Shown here: positions 16,982 to 26,350 of the stretch, piece by piece
Numbering within the stretch: position 1 is the first letter of the stretch
How the letters are laid out: every line of letters starts with the position of its first letter
Source of the DNA: Aequorivita iocasae
GTDB lineage: Bacteria; Bacteroidota; Bacteroidia; Flavobacteriales; Flavobacteriaceae
Length of the DNA: 64,000 bases
Assembly (NCBI RefSeq): GCF_016757735.1
Contig: NZ_CP068439.1
Coordinates: 124,001 to 188,000, forward strand
Direction of reading: 5' to 3'
Program-made: the position numbers and the translations under genes
The notes under the pieces: model-generated
Told to the model about the DNA's origin: nothing
Databases searched by the model: none
What the model saw: the letters and a program-made list of their open reading frames with translations, nothing else

Positions 16982-17497
16982 ATGGGCAAAGAAAAGTTGA
17001 TTAAAAGACTGCGCTGGTATTATCCTTTAGAGAAGCTCCACACTTTTTTTACATTTCCCCTTTTGGCAATCTATTTTCTTACCCAACATCCATTTGTAAA
17101 AAGTATTTGGTTTCTCTATGGAATGATGGTGTGTATTTTTATTCTTTACCAAGGTCAAAAGTATTGGCAGCTCAAGTTATGGCGGCTAGTGGGAAAGCCG
17201 TTTTCACAAGTAAAAAACTTAAAGTTTTTCAAGAAGGCCAAACGCATTAATTTCCTTTTGATAATGGGGATGCCTGTTATTTTAGTTGTTCAGTTATTAA
17301 TTGTTAACTGGAGTGTAGCAGATTTTGAGATACTGCTTTGGTCGTTTGCCGCAAACCTTTTTGCCATTTTGGAGCACATCAATTATTACCACACGCAATT
17401 GATGATTGACAACACTTCGGATATAGCATTTATTTTTAGGAATAAAAAATTGAAAACCGCCAGTTTGGCGAAGGATTTAAAGGAGAATCGTTTTTAA
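16982..17497 (+). CDS. Membrane protein, unknown
   Basis: 171 residues with about four hydrophobic segments (residues 20-35, 40-57, 91-110, 117-135) and basic loops. The end ILEHINYYHTQLMIDNTSDIAFIFRNKKLKTASLAKDL is polar. I do not recognise a named domain with certainty; similar conserved proteins of unknown role occur in flavobacteria. It follows the SRPBCC gene by nine bases and is likely co-transcribed. Confidence 0.7.
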   Translation: MGKEKLIKRLRWYYPLEKLHTFFTFPLLAIYFLTQHPFVKSIWFLYGMMVCIFILYQGQKYWQLKLWRLVGKPFSQVKNLKFFKKAKRINFLLIMGMPVILVVQLLIVNWSVADFEILLWSFAANLFAILEHINYYHTQLMIDNTSDIAFIFRNKKLKTASLAKDLKENRF

Positions 17498-17520
17498 AAA
17501 TTGTTATCCAACAAATTCTT

Positions 17521-17548
17521 CATTACACATTATTCATTAAACATTTAC
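17521..17548. repeat. Heptamer run, 4 units
   Basis: CATTACA, CATTATT, CATTAAA, CATTTAC in phase, between the membrane-protein stop and the ABC-F promoter box. Its A+T-rich text makes it weaker evidence than the other arrays. Confidence 0.55.
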
Positions 17549-17550
17549 AG

Positions 17551-17558
17551 TACTTTTG
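17551..17558 (+). promoter_or_regulatory. Possible -7 box of the ABC-F gene
   Basis: TACTTTTG fits TAnnTTTG, 16 bases before the GTG start at 17574. The -33 region overlaps the CATT heptamers and has no clear TTG. Confidence 0.45.
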
Positions 17559-17573
17559 CCGAAAATATAAACC

Positions 17574-19442
17574 GTGAATTACCTTTCAGTAGAAAATATC
17601 TCCAAGTCCTTCGGGATGCGGGTTTTGTTTGAAAATATTTCCTTCGGAATAAACGAAGGGCAAAAAATAGGTTTTGTGGCCAAAAACGGAACCGGAAAAA
17701 CATCGCTTCTCAATATAATTGCGGGGAACGATAAAGCCGATACCGGCAATGTTGTTTTCAGAAAAGGGCTGAAGATAGCCTATCTACCCCAAGAACCGGA
17801 TTTGGATCCAAAATTAACGGTAGAACAAACCATTTTTTCTTCAGATAATCCGATTCTCAAAATAATTGAGAATTACGAGCACGCAATCGAAAACCCTGAC
17901 GATTCCGAAGCATACCAAAAAGCCTTTGACGCAATGGATGCGCATCACGCTTGGGATTTTGAAACGCGTTATAAGCAGATTCTTTTTAAACTGAAATTGG
18001 AAGATTTACAGGCAAAAGTTGGCAATTTGAGCGGCGGACAGAAAAAGCGACTCGCACTGGCGAATGCACTGCTTACTACACCGGATTTGCTGATAATGGA
18101 TGAGCCCACCAACCACTTAGACTTGGAAATGATAGAATGGCTGGAAAATCTATTTGCGAAGGAAAATTTCACGCTGTTTATGGTTACGCACGACCGTTAT
18201 TTTTTGGAGCGCGTTTGCAATGAAATTGTGGAATTGGACGAAGGCACACTTTACAGTTATAAAGGAAATTACAGTTATTACCTCGAAAAACGTGAAGCTA
18301 GAATAGAAAACGAAGCCACCGAAACCGGAAAGGCGAAGCAACTTTTTAAAAAGGAATTGGAATGGATGCGCCGCCAACCCAAAGCGCGAACTACCAAAAG
18401 CAAAAGCCGGATTGATGATTTCCACGAAATAAAGGACCGCGCCAGCAAACGCCGCAACGACCACCAAGTGCAACTGGAATTGAACATGGAACGCATGGGC
18501 ACCAAGGTGGTGGAGCTTCATAAGATATCAAAATCATTTGGGGATAAAGTATTGTTGGACAAGTTTGAATATAACTTCAACCGTGGCGAACGCGTTGGAA
18601 TTATAGGAAAGAATGGAACTGGGAAATCTACCTTTTTAAATATTCTCACAGGAGCATTAAAACCCGATTCGGGGAAAGTGGTTGTGGGTGAAACGGTACA
18701 ATTCGGTTATTATACCCAAGCTGGAATCAACATAAAAGAAGGCCAAAAAGTAATTGATGTAATCCGTGAATACGGCGATTATATTCCCCTGAAAAAAGGA
18801 CGGCAGATTTCGGCATCGCAACTGTTGGAGCGGTTTCTTTTTGATCCCAAAAAACAATACGATTTTGTGGAAAAATTGAGCGGTGGTGAACGCAAGCGAC
18901 TTTATTTATGTACCGTTCTCATCAAAAACCCAAACTTTTTGATTCTCGATGAGCCTACGAACGATCTTGATATTGTGACGCTGAATGTTTTGGAAAGTTT
19001 TCTTTTGGATTTTCCCGGATGCCTTTTGGTAGTGAGCCACGACCGGTATTTTATGGATAAAATTGTAGATCATCTTTTTGTTTTCAGAGGAAATGCCGAG
19101 GTGGAGGATTTCCCTGGAAATTATACAGATTTTAGAGTTTACGAAGACAGTAATATACAGGAAAAACGCGAGGCCAGTGAGGCAGCACCAAAGGTAAAAA
19201 AAGACTGGAAGCAGGATAATACTCCCGCAAAACTGAGCTATAACGAGCAGAAGGAATACCAAAAACTGGAAAAGGAAATTGCCAATCTGGAAAAGGAGCG
19301 CGAAGAACTTCAAAATAAATTTGCCACGGAAAACTGGGACGGCGAAGAAATTGATAAGCAATCCATAAAACTACAGGAGATTATAGATACCATTGAAGCA
19401 AAGGAAGAACGCTGGTTTGAGCTTTCAGCGAAAATGGAGTAA
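17574..19442 (+). CDS. ABC-F family ATPase (Uup-like)
   Basis: 622 residues with two ABC domains and no membrane segments. The first has GFVAKNGTGKTS (Walker A, about 33-44) and LSGGQKKRLAL; the second has GKNGTGKST and LSGGERKRLYL. The P-site linker between them is basic (MRRQPKARTTKSKSRIDDF). A C-terminal coiled coil (residues about 555-622) is the Uup-type domain. ABC-F proteins act on ribosomes or stalled complexes. The start is GTG: it gives the expected NYLSVENISKSFG beginning and no better ATG exists upstream. It is followed by heptamer repeats three bases after the stop. Confidence 0.93.
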   Translation: MNYLSVENISKSFGMRVLFENISFGINEGQKIGFVAKNGTGKTSLLNIIAGNDKADTGNVVFRKGLKIAYLPQEPDLDPKLTVEQTIFSSDNPILKIIENYEHAIENPDDSEAYQKAFDAMDAHHAWDFETRYKQILFKLKLEDLQAKVGNLSGGQKKRLALANALLTTPDLLIMDEPTNHLDLEMIEWLENLFAKENFTLFMVTHDRYFLERVCNEIVELDEGTLYSYKGNYSYYLEKREARIENEATETGKAKQLFKKELEWMRRQPKARTTKSKSRIDDFHEIKDRASKRRNDHQVQLELNMERMGTKVVELHKISKSFGDKVLLDKFEYNFNRGERVGIIGKNGTGKSTFLNILTGALKPDSGKVVVGETVQFGYYTQAGINIKEGQKVIDVIREYGDYIPLKKGRQISASQLLERFLFDPKKQYDFVEKLSGGERKRLYLCTVLIKNPNFLILDEPTNDLDIVTLNVLESFLLDFPGCLLVVSHDRYFMDKIVDHLFVFRGNAEVEDFPGNYTDFRVYEDSNIQEKREASEAAPKVKKDWKQDNTPAKLSYNEQKEYQKLEKEIANLEKEREELQNKFATENWDGEEIDKQSIKLQEIIDTIEAKEERWFELSAKME

Positions 19443-19444
19443 AA

Positions 19445-19533
19445 ATGCTATAGGCTATAAGCTATAAGCCGTAAGCAACTATTTATGAAATATGTATTTT
19501 AGCCTACAGCATAAAGCCTAAAGCTTATAGCCC
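19445..19533. repeat. Two opposed heptamer runs forming an imperfect hairpin
   Basis: TGCTATA, GGCTATA, AGCTATA, AGCCGTA, AGCAACT (19445-19479) face TAGCCTA, CAGCATA, AAGCCTA, AAGCTTA, TAGCCCT (19499-19533). The second run is roughly the reverse complement of the first, so the transcript could fold. It fills the gap between the ABC-F stop and the methyltransferase start. Confidence 0.8.
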
Positions 19534-19539
19534 TAAAAA

Positions 19540-20316
19540 ATGATCCATCAATCAAAAAGTTACATAAAATTTATTCGGCTTGCCAAAAACAGACACGGCG
19601 TGCACTCCCCTTTTGTATATGATTTGGTGACAAATTGTTTTAACGACAAAACGAAATATCCCGAATACGAAACTCTTAAATCGCACCGTAAAGCTCTGCG
19701 AAGTGATACTTCCATGGTAGAAATGAAAGATTTTGGCCAAGGCTCAAGGGTGTTTAAAGGCAATGCCCGCAAGGTTTCCGCAGTGGTAAAAAATTCCGGG
19801 ATGAAAAAGAAACGCCAAAAACTGCTCTTCCGTTTGGCGAAATATTTTAAAAGTGAAACTGTTTTGGAATTGGGTACCTCTCTGGGTTTGGGGACGGTTG
19901 CGCTTTCGCTTTCCAATGAGTTTTCTGCAATCCATACGGTGGAAGGCTGCCCAAATACCTTGCAAAAAGCGCAGGAATATTTTGAAAAATTCAACTTGCA
20001 CAATATTCAAATCCATCAAAAAATATTCAATGAATTTCTTGCTGAAAATACTTCAGAAAAATACGACCTCATTTTTATAGACGGCGACCACAATGGCGAA
20101 AGGACATTGGGCTATTTCTATTCCCTATTAAAAAACGTACATAACAATTCCGTAATTATTTTCGACGATATTTACTGGAGCAAGGATATGACGGCGGCAT
20201 GGCAGCAAATAATTGCTAATGATAAAGTAACGGTGAGCATAGATACTTTTCAATGGGGATTGGTTTTCTTTAGAAAAGAGCAGGCAAAGCAGCATTTTAT
20301 TATTCGGGTTGGTTGA
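19540..20316 (+). CDS. Class I SAM-dependent methyltransferase
   Basis: 258 residues. The SAM-binding motif I is LELGTSLGLGTVALSLS and motif II is IHTVEGCPNTLQKA; LIFIDGDHNGERTLGYF resembles the catechol O-methyltransferase-like group with an acidic metal site (DGDH, IIFDDIYW). An N-terminal helical extension (residues 1-95) holds HGVHSPFVYDLV, a flavobacterial family trait. Substrate unknown. The last codon and stop (GGT TGA) lie in a GGTTGAT duplication. Confidence 0.85.
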   Translation: MIHQSKSYIKFIRLAKNRHGVHSPFVYDLVTNCFNDKTKYPEYETLKSHRKALRSDTSMVEMKDFGQGSRVFKGNARKVSAVVKNSGMKKKRQKLLFRLAKYFKSETVLELGTSLGLGTVALSLSNEFSAIHTVEGCPNTLQKAQEYFEKFNLHNIQIHQKIFNEFLAENTSEKYDLIFIDGDHNGERTLGYFYSLLKNVHNNSVIIFDDIYWSKDMTAAWQQIIANDKVTVSIDTFQWGLVFFRKEQAKQHFIIRVG

Positions 20317-20333
20317 TGGTTGATAAAATAGAG

Positions 20334-20382
20334 TTTTCTCTCTATTCTCTATTCTCTTCTCTATTTTCTTTTCTCTTTTACC
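20334..20382. repeat. Heptamer run, 7 units
   Basis: TTTTCTC, TCTATTC twice, TCTTCTC, TATTTTC, TTTTCTC, TTTTACC in phase, just after the methyltransferase gene. Confidence 0.7.
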
Positions 20383-20406
20383 TTTCCGCAAATTCCTTTC
20401 CCACAT

Positions 20407-20441
20407 AACTTTAAACTTTTAACTTTGAACTTTTAACTAAC
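20407..20441. repeat. Heptamer run, 5 units
   Basis: AACTTTA, AACTTTT, AACTTTG, AACTTTT, AACTAAC in phase, upstream of the LolD-like gene. Confidence 0.75.
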
Positions 20442-20457
20442 ACTGTAACAACCCACC

Positions 20458-20465
20458 TACCTTTG
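20458..20465 (+). promoter_or_regulatory. Possible -7 box of the LolD-like gene
   Basis: TACCTTTG fits TAnnTTTG, 29 bases before the ATG at 20495. The -33 region lies in the end of the heptamer run and has no TTG at the right spacing. Confidence 0.45.
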
Positions 20466-20494
20466 CGTCCTATAAAACAAATTGAAATACGCCC

Positions 20495-21196
20495 ATGAGC
20501 TTAGTAATTAAAATTCGAAATATCACGCGCGACTTCCCACTGGGGAATGAAGTGGTTAAAGTTTTAAAGGGAATAGATCTGGACATTGAGCGCGGCGAAT
20601 ACGTAGCGCTGATGGGCCCTTCCGGTTCGGGAAAATCTACTTTGATGAACCTCTTGGGATGTTTGGACACGCCAACTTCGGGCAGCTACGAACTCAACGG
20701 AAAGGACGTCAGCAATATGACGGATGACGAATTGGCTGAAATTCGCAATAAGGAAATTGGCTTCGTTTTTCAAACTTTCAATCTCTTGCCCCGTACCACC
20801 GCACTTGAAAATGTGGCGCTACCGATGGTTTATGCAGGTGCTTCAAAAAGCGAACGCACTGAACGCGCCAAAGAAGTTTTAACAAATGTGGGGCTAGCTG
20901 ACCGAATGGACCATAAACCAAACCAACTTTCCGGTGGGCAGCGCCAGCGGGTAGCAGTAGGAAGAGCTTTGGTGAATAAGCCTTCCATTATTTTGGCAGA
21001 TGAGCCTACGGGAAATTTGGACTCAAAGACCTCGGAAGAAATAATGAATCTTTTTAACGAAATCCACAAAGCTGGCAATACAGTAATTCTAGTTACCCAC
21101 GAAGAGGATATTGCTGAAAACGCCCATAGAATTATTCGCTTGCGGGATGGAATTGTGGAAAGTGATACTAAGAAGGAAGTAGTGAGTAGTGAGTAG
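20495..21196 (+). CDS. ABC transporter ATPase, LolD/MacB type
   Basis: 233 residues. Walker A is GPSGSGKST, signature [15 protein letters not shown], Walker [12 protein letters not shown], followed by the switch His in VTHEED. The [11 protein letters not shown] segment is diagnostic of the LolD/MacB/FtsE clade that works on lipoproteins, efflux or cell division. No membrane partner lies next to it, so its permease must be encoded elsewhere. The final codons (VVSSE) and the stop are made of GTAGTGA heptamers, so the natural tail may have been altered by the repeat. Confidence 0.9.
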   Translation: MSLVIKIRNITRDFPLGNEVVKVLKGIDLDIERGEYVALMGPSGSGKSTLMNLLGCLDTPTSGSYELNGKDVSNMTDDELAEIRNKEIGFVFQTFNLLPRTTALENVALPMVYAGASKSERTERAKEVLTNVGLADRMDHKPNQLSGGQRQRVAVGRALVNKPSIILADEPTGNLDSKTSEEIMNLFNEIHKAGNTVILVTHEEDIAENAHRIIRLRDGIVESDTKKEVVSSE

Positions 21197-21220
21197 TGAG
21201 TAGTGAGTAGTGAGTAGTGA
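21179..21220. repeat. Perfect heptamer array, 6 x GTAGTGA, through a stop codon
   Basis: Six exact GTAGTGA units. The first two and a half encode the end of the LolD-like protein; its stop codon (21194-21196) lies in the third unit. Confidence 0.95.
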
Positions 21221-21263
21221 GTAAAAATATTATAACCCATTTCGCATTTCCTCTTTCCTGTTT

Positions 21264-21271
21264 TATCTTTG
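21264..21271 (+). promoter_or_regulatory. Possible -7 box of a small membrane-protein gene
   Basis: TATCTTTG fits TAnnTTTG and ends four bases before the ATG at 21276, which would give a leaderless or nearly leaderless transcript. Confidence 0.35.
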
Positions 21272-21275
21272 GAAT

Positions 21276-21446
21276 ATGAATCTTGACCTTTCAAACCCCA
21301 TCGTTTTAATTATTGGTGGAATTCTGCTACTTGCAATTCTCTATTTTTGGAACAAACGCAATGCTTCAAACCAAAAGGCGCGTCGTAATAGAAATTTCCG
21401 CAGTAGTTATTACGAGCGGAAAAAGGAACGGGAAAAAGAAAGTTAG
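21276..21446 (+). CDS. Small single-span membrane protein, 56 residues
   Basis: A short frame starting MNLDLSNPIVLIIGG with one hydrophobic segment (residues 8-25, IVLIIGGILLLAILYFW) and a strongly basic, arginine/lysine/glutamate-rich tail (KARRNRN, YYERKKEREKES). The hydrophobic-plus-basic layout and an upstream TATCTTTG box support a real gene. Function unknown; probably an inner-membrane small protein with its tail in the cytoplasm. Its stop codon is part of a heptamer run. Confidence 0.6.
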   Translation: MNLDLSNPIVLIIGGILLLAILYFWNKRNASNQKARRNRNFRSSYYERKKEREKES

Positions 21447-21469
21447 CAGCTAGCAGTTACAGATGGCAG
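21442..21469. repeat. Heptamer run through a stop codon, 4 units
   Basis: GTTAGCA, GCTAGCA, GTTACAG, ATGGCAG in phase; the TAG of the small membrane protein is inside the first unit. Confidence 0.65.
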
Positions 21470-21477
21470 TTATTACC

Positions 21478-21509
21478 TTGTATTATTCTTAGGGTAATTT
21501 GTAACTTTG
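21478..21509 (+). promoter_or_regulatory. Promoter of the adenosyltransferase gene
   Basis: TTG at 21478-21480 and TAACTTTG at 21502-21509 are 21 bases apart, matching the Bacteroidota -33/-7 consensus, with the ATG 25 bases further on at 21535. Confidence 0.7.
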
Positions 21510-21534
21510 GAAGTTCACAAACTACAAAAATAAA

Positions 21535-22107
21535 ATGAAAATATATACCAAAACCGGCGATACAGGCACCACTGCCCTTTTCGGCGGTACACGTGTTCCC
21601 AAGCACAACATCCGTATTGAGAGTTACGGTACGGTTGATGAACTTAACTCATACCTCGGTCTGATCAGGACACAGGAAATTGACCCACGTAGCAAAGAAA
21701 TATTGACCCAAATTCAAGATAGACTTTTCACCTTGGGCGCCATTTTGGCCACAGACCCTGAAAAGGCAACTTTAAAAAGTGGAAAGGAACGCCTAAACAT
21801 TCCGAAAATTGAGGAAGAAGACATCACGCTTTTAGAAAATGAAATGGACCGTATGAACGATGCCCTACCACCAATGACACATTTTATATTGCCTGGCGGA
21901 AATACTACCGTGTCATATTGTCACATAGCCCGTACTGTCTGCCGCCGTGCAGAGCGGCGTACCACACTTTTGAATGAAAATGAGCCTATTGATGAACGGG
22001 TGCTGATCTATTTAAACCGACTATCTGACTACCTATTTGTGCTGGCACGAAAGTTGTCTAAAGACACAAACGCAGAAGAGACGCAATGGATTCCGAAGAA
22101 GTTGTGA
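21535..22107 (+). CDS. Cob(I)yrinic acid a,c-diamide adenosyltransferase, PduO type
   Basis: 190 residues. The start KIYTKTGDTGTTALFGG is the ATP-binding signature of PduO-type adenosyltransferases; RIESYGTVDELNSYLG, ARTVCRRAERR and YLNRLSDYLFVLAR contain the further conserved Arg, Glu and Asp residues. It adds the 5'-deoxyadenosyl group to corrinoids, making coenzyme B12, which methylmalonyl-CoA mutase needs; the MeaB-type chaperone of that enzyme is encoded at 31832-32914. It has its own well-formed promoter. Its stop lies at the start of a heptamer array. Confidence 0.93.
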   Translation: MKIYTKTGDTGTTALFGGTRVPKHNIRIESYGTVDELNSYLGLIRTQEIDPRSKEILTQIQDRLFTLGAILATDPEKATLKSGKERLNIPKIEEEDITLLENEMDRMNDALPPMTHFILPGGNTTVSYCHIARTVCRRAERRTTLLNENEPIDERVLIYLNRLSDYLFVLARKLSKDTNAEETQWIPKKL

Positions 22108-22164
22108 GTTGTCGGTTGTCGGTTGTCGGTTGTCGGTTGTCGGTTGTCGGTTGTCGGTTGTCGG
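22102..22164. repeat. Heptamer array, TTGTGAG plus 8 x TTGTCGG
   Basis: Eight exact TTGTCGG units (22109-22164) preceded in phase by TTGTGAG, which contains the adenosyltransferase stop codon, and followed by TTGTGAA. The same word occurs at 1929-1956, on the same strand, 20 kb away. Confidence 0.95.
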
Positions 22165-22300
22165 TTGTGAAAAATGAGAAAATGTATTGATTTTCAATAT
22201 TTTCGTTAAAAAACCGAGCTATAAGTAAATATGTAATTCACTTACAATCAATCATTTAAAAACGTTCTTTAAAATATAGCAGAAATAATTTGGATTTTTC

Positions 22301-22330
22301 TTGACTTTTTAATCTAAAAAATTACTTTTG
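22301..22330 (+). promoter_or_regulatory. Promoter of the DUF2795 gene
   Basis: TTG at 22301-22303 and TACTTTTG at 22323-22330 with 19 bases between them, 25 bases before the ATG at 22356. A textbook Bacteroidota promoter. Confidence 0.75.
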
Positions 22331-22355
22331 CAGAAATTATAAAACCTAAAGTGCT

Positions 22356-22577
22356 ATGTACTGGACATTAGAATTGGCATCCTATTTAAGCGATGCGCCC
22401 TGGCCCGCAACCAAAGACGAATTGATTGATTACGCGATCAGGACCGGTGCTCCACTGGAAGTAGTGGAAAACCTTCAGGCTATTGAAGACGAGGGAGACT
22501 CCTATGACTCTATTGAAGAGATATGGGCAGACTACCCAACCGACGATGATTATCTTTGGAACGAGGATGAATATTAA
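22356..22577 (+). CDS. DUF2795 protein
   Basis: 73 residues, strongly acidic at the C-terminus (DYPTDDDYLWNEDEY). The segment ELASYLSDAPWPATKDELIDYAIRTGAPLEVVENLQ is the DUF2795 domain, a small helical fold of unknown function that is common and highly expressed in Bacteroidota. It has a strong promoter and its own hairpin terminator, so it is a single-gene transcript. Family call firm; role unknown. Confidence 0.88.
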   Translation: MYWTLELASYLSDAPWPATKDELIDYAIRTGAPLEVVENLQAIEDEGDSYDSIEEIWADYPTDDDYLWNEDEY

Positions 22578-22610
22578 TCCCAAAGGTTTGGGAAACAATT
22601 AAAATAATAT

Positions 22611-22638
22611 AAAAAGTCTCTTTTACGAGGCTTTTTTT
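22611..22638 (+). terminator. Terminator after the DUF2795 gene
   Basis: AAAAGTCTC and GAGGCTTTT pair with one G-T wobble around a TTTTAC loop, followed by a T run. A second small hairpin CCCAAAGGTTTGGG lies at 22579-22592. Confidence 0.8.
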
Positions 22639-22651
22639 TATTTAAAAAGTC

Positions 22652-22700
22652 GCCACTAAGACACTATTAAAATATAATCAATCGTGAATTTGTGGCTAAA
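22652..22700. repeat. Degenerate heptamer run
   Basis: GCCACTA, AGACACT, ATTAAAA, TATAATC, AATCGTG, AATTTGT, GGCTAAA. The ends GCCACTA and TGTGGCTA are inverted. It precedes secA; weak because the units are diverse. Confidence 0.4.
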
Positions 22701-22755
22701 AAACAAAATTGACAAAAGAGTGCTGCGCTGCAACACTTCAAAATAAATACACATC

Positions 22756-25700
22756 ATGGGAATATTAGATAACGTACTAAAAGTTTTTGTAGGCGATAAA
22801 TCAAAAAAAGACATCAGCCAAATACAGCCACTTGTAAATGAAATAAAAAAACACGAAGCAGCCATAGAAAAACTCTCCCACGATGAGCTAAGGGCGAAGT
22901 CAGATTTTTTCAGAAAAGAAATAAAAGCAGCACAAAAAGATGTTCAGGACCAAATTGACAGCCTTGAAAAACAATCTGAGGAAGAGCAGGACATCAACAA
23001 AAAAGAAGAATACTACAACCAGATAGACAAACTAAAGGACGATCGCTACGAAATTGAAAAAGCGACCCTTACCAAAATACTTCCCGAAGCTTTTGCCGTG
23101 ATGAAAGAAACCGCAAAACGCTTTAAAGACAACGAAACCATTACCGTTACGGCGAGTCCTTTTGACCGGGAAATTTCTGCAGACAAAGACTATGTAACCC
23201 TTGAAGATGACAAAGCCATTTGGAAAAACTCTTGGGATGCCGCCGGAAAACCCATTACTTGGGATATGGTGCACTACGATGTTCAGTTAATTGGTGGTGT
23301 GGCACTTCACGAAGGGAAAGTAGCCGAAATGCAAACGGGTGAAGGTAAAACCTTGGTTGCTACGCTACCCATGTATCTCAACGCCCTTGCCGGTAACGGG
23401 GTTCACCTTGTTACGGTGAATGACTACCTTGCAAGACGTGATAGCGCGTGGATGGCTCCGTTATTTGAATTCCACGGAATGACAGTAGATTGTATTGACA
23501 ACCACCGCCCCAATTCCGCAGCACGAAGAAAGGCTTATCTCTCTGATATAACTTATGGAACCAATAATGAATTTGGTTTTGATTACCTGCGCGATAATAT
23601 GGCGCATGCCCCAAACGATCTTGTACAGCGTCCGCACCACTATGCTATTGTGGATGAGGTGGATTCGGTATTGATTGACGATGCACGTACGCCGCTTATT
23701 ATTTCAGGGCCCGTGCCAGAAGGCGACCGTCATGAATTCAACGAGTTGAAGCCAAAAATCAGCAATATTGTTGACGTTCAGAAAAAATACTTGACCGGCG
23801 TTTTGGCCGAAGCCAAAAGGCTTATAAAGGAAGGTGATGAAAAAGAAGGCGGGTTCCAGTTATTGCGAGTATACCGCGGTTTGCCAAAGAACAAAGCATT
23901 GATTAAATACCTTTCCGAAGAAGGCGTAAAACAAATTCTACAGAAAACCGAAAACCACTATATGAGCGACAACAACCGCGAAATGCCAAAGGTTGATGCT
24001 GAGCTCTATTTTGTAATTGACGAAAAAAACAACCAGATAGAACTTACCGACAAAGGTGTAGATTTCCTTTCTGGGGAAGGTGATCCCGATTTCTTCGTAA
24101 TGCCAGAAATAGGTACCGAAATAGCCAAGATAGAAAACATGGGACTGCCAAAAGAAGAAGAAGTTGCCAAAAAAGAAGAGCTTTTCCGTGATTTTTCGGT
24201 AAAAAGTGAACGTATTCACACGATGAACCAACTCTTGAAAGCCTATACGCTTTTTGAAAAGGACGACCAATATGTGGTGATGGACAACAAGGTTTTGATC
24301 GTGGATGAGCAAACGGGCCGTATTATGGACGGTCGCCGTTACAGCGACGGACTTCACCAAGCTATTGAGGCTAAGGAGGATGTGAAGATTGAGGCCATGA
24401 CCCAAACCTTCGCGACCATTACGCTTCAGAATTACTTTAGAATGTACCGCAAGCTTTCAGGGATGACAGGTACTGCAGTTACAGAGGCTGGCGAACTTTG
24501 GGAAATCTACAAACTTGATGTGGTAGAAATTCCTACCAACCGCCCCATTGCCCGTCAAGACCGTGAGGATAAAATTTACAAAACCAAACGTGAAAAATAC
24601 AACGCCGTAGCGGAGGAAGTTACAGCGCTTTCCCAAGCAGGCAGACCCGTTTTGATTGGTACAACATCAGTAGAGATTTCAGAATTGTTGAGCCGTATGT
24701 TGAGTATTCGCAATATTCCCCACAACGTTTTAAACGCAAAACTCCACAAACGCGAGGCAGACATTGTAGCCGAAGCGGGAAAAAGTGGTATCGTAACTAT
24801 AGCCACCAACATGGCCGGTCGTGGTACAGATATTAAACTGAGCAAGGAAGTAAAAGAAGCTGGCGGACTTGCGATTGTAGGTACCGAAAGGCACGATAGC
24901 CGTCGCGTGGACAGACAGTTGCGCGGACGTAGTGGCCGTCAGGGAGATCCGGGAAGCTCGCAGTTCTATGTTTCCCTGGAAGACAACTTGATGCGTCTTT
25001 TCGGAAGTGAGCGAATTGCTAAAATGATGGACCGTATGGGCTTGAAGGAAGGCGAGGTTATTCAGCACAGTATGATTTCAAAATCCATTGAACGCGCACA
25101 GAAAAAAGTTGAGGAAAACAACTTCGGAATCCGTAAACGTTTGCTTGAATATGATGACGTGATGAACGCCCAACGTGAGGTGGTTTACAAACGTAGATAC
25201 CACGCATTGTTTGGTGACAGGCTTCGTGTGGACATTGCAAACATGATTTACGACACTGCCGAAGTAATTGCAGAAAGCAATAAATTGGCACAGGACTATA
25301 AGAATTTTGAATTTGAATTGATTCGTTTCTTCTCCATGAGCTCCCCTATTTCCGAAAAGGAATTTGAGAAAATGGATGCCCGAGAAATTGCCGGTAAAAT
25401 TTACAAAGCCGCCTACGTTCATTATCAGGATAAAATGGCCCGCAATGCCGAAATGGCCTTCCCGGTAATTAAAAATGTTTACGAGACACAAAAAGATAAA
25501 TACAAACGTATTCTTGTGCCGTTTACAGATGGCGTAAAAACCTTAAACGTTGCTACAGATCTTGAAAAAGCCTACGAAACCGAAGGAAAGCAATTGGTGA
25601 ACGATTTTGAAAAGAATATTACCCTCGCCATTATTGATGATGCATGGAAAACACACCTTCGCAAGATGGACGAATTGAAACAATCCGTACAGCTGGCAGT

Positions 25701-26115
25701 TCACGAGCAAAAAGATCCTTTGTTGATTTATAAGTTTGAAGCTTTTGAACTTTTTAAGGCGATGATTGAGAAAGTGAACAAGGATGTTATTTCGTTCCTT
25801 TTCAAAGGAGAATTGCCACAGGAAAACCAACAGCAAATTCAGGAAGCACGCGAAGTAAAACGCAAGGAAAACCTGAGCGAGCAGAAAGATGAAATTCCGA
25901 ATATGGATGAGCGTGCCGCCCAATCTCGAGCTGCAGGAAATACCCAACCCCAGCGCCAACAAGTAACTGAAACCATTACTCGTGAGCGTCCTAAAATAAA
26001 CCGCAACGATAAGGTGACCATTAAGCACGTGATGAGCGGTGAGAATAAAGAGATGAAGTTTAAGCAAGCCATTCCTCTGCTCGATAAGGGAGATTGGGTG
26101 CTTGTGGATGATTAA
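22756..26115 (+). CDS. secA: Preprotein translocase ATPase SecA
   Basis: 1119 residues, long compared with E. coli SecA (901) but normal for Bacteroidota, which carry insertions. Walker A is QTGEGKT (193-199); the DEAD-box equivalent is [16 protein letters not shown]; later helicase motifs include [19 protein letters not shown] and [15 protein letters not shown]. The family-typical C-terminal zinc motif is absent; the end is [10 protein letters not shown]. It drives Sec-dependent export with SecYEG. It is monocistronic, with a hairpin terminator downstream. Confidence 0.98.
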   Translation: MGILDNVLKVFVGDKSKKDISQIQPLVNEIKKHEAAIEKLSHDELRAKSDFFRKEIKAAQKDVQDQIDSLEKQSEEEQDINKKEEYYNQIDKLKDDRYEIEKATLTKILPEAFAVMKETAKRFKDNETITVTASPFDREISADKDYVTLEDDKAIWKNSWDAAGKPITWDMVHYDVQLIGGVALHEGKVAEMQTGEGKTLVATLPMYLNALAGNGVHLVTVNDYLARRDSAWMAPLFEFHGMTVDCIDNHRPNSAARRKAYLSDITYGTNNEFGFDYLRDNMAHAPNDLVQRPHHYAIVDEVDSVLIDDARTPLIISGPVPEGDRHEFNELKPKISNIVDVQKKYLTGVLAEAKRLIKEGDEKEGGFQLLRVYRGLPKNKALIKYLSEEGVKQILQKTENHYMSDNNREMPKVDAELYFVIDEKNNQIELTDKGVDFLSGEGDPDFFVMPEIGTEIAKIENMGLPKEEEVAKKEELFRDFSVKSERIHTMNQLLKAYTLFEKDDQYVVMDNKVLIVDEQTGRIMDGRRYSDGLHQAIEAKEDVKIEAMTQTFATITLQNYFRMYRKLSGMTGTAVTEAGELWEIYKLDVVEIPTNRPIARQDREDKIYKTKREKYNAVAEEVTALSQAGRPVLIGTTSVEISELLSRMLSIRNIPHNVLNAKLHKREADIVAEAGKSGIVTIATNMAGRGTDIKLSKEVKEAGGLAIVGTERHDSRRVDRQLRGRSGRQGDPGSSQFYVSLEDNLMRLFGSERIAKMMDRMGLKEGEVIQHSMISKSIERAQKKVEENNFGIRKRLLEYDDVMNAQREVVYKRRYHALFGDRLRVDIANMIYDTAEVIAESNKLAQDYKNFEFELIRFFSMSSPISEKEFEKMDAREIAGKIYKAAYVHYQDKMARNAEMAFPVIKNVYETQKDKYKRILVPFTDGVKTLNVATDLEKAYETEGKQLVNDFEKNITLAIIDDAWKTHLRKMDELKQSVQLAVHEQKDPLLIYKFEAFELFKAMIEKVNKDVISFLFKGELPQENQQQIQEAREVKRKENLSEQKDEIPNMDERAAQSRAAGNTQPQRQQVTETITRERPKINRNDKVTIKHVMSGENKEMKFKQAIPLLDKGDWVLVDD

Positions 26116-26118
26116 TTT

Positions 26119-26153
26119 TTAGACCTAGGACGAAAAGACTTAGGACATAAGAT
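26119..26153. repeat. Heptamer run after secA, 5 units
   Basis: TTAGACC, TAGGACG, AAAAGAC, TTAGGAC, ATAAGAT in phase, beginning three bases after the secA stop codon. Confidence 0.65.
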
Positions 26154-26183
26154 TATTTGCTTTAAATTTTTTAAATATTTTAT

Positions 26184-26212
26184 ATCCCGAAGAATTACTT
26201 CGGGATTTTTTA
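26184..26212 (+). terminator. secA terminator
   Basis: ATCCCGAAG and CTTCGGGAT pair perfectly around AATTA, followed by six T. Confidence 0.92.
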
Positions 26213-26350
26213 TGACTTATATTTTAAAGCTTTAGTTCATTAAACCTTCTTTCTGTTTAAAAATCACTTATTTATAAAGATAAAATTAATAAAATCAGGA
26301 AGTTTTTCATAATTTTATATATCAAAATCAACCTTTTAAAACCAAATATT

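Noticed and set aside
18150-18521. Long antisense frames within the ABC-F gene and within secA
   Set aside because: Shadow frames produced by codon bias in strongly coding sequence on the other strand.
21447-21534. Cobalamin riboswitch before the adenosyltransferase gene
   Set aside because: The leader is under 90 bases, holds a normal promoter and has no B12-box-like text; there is no room for the riboswitch.
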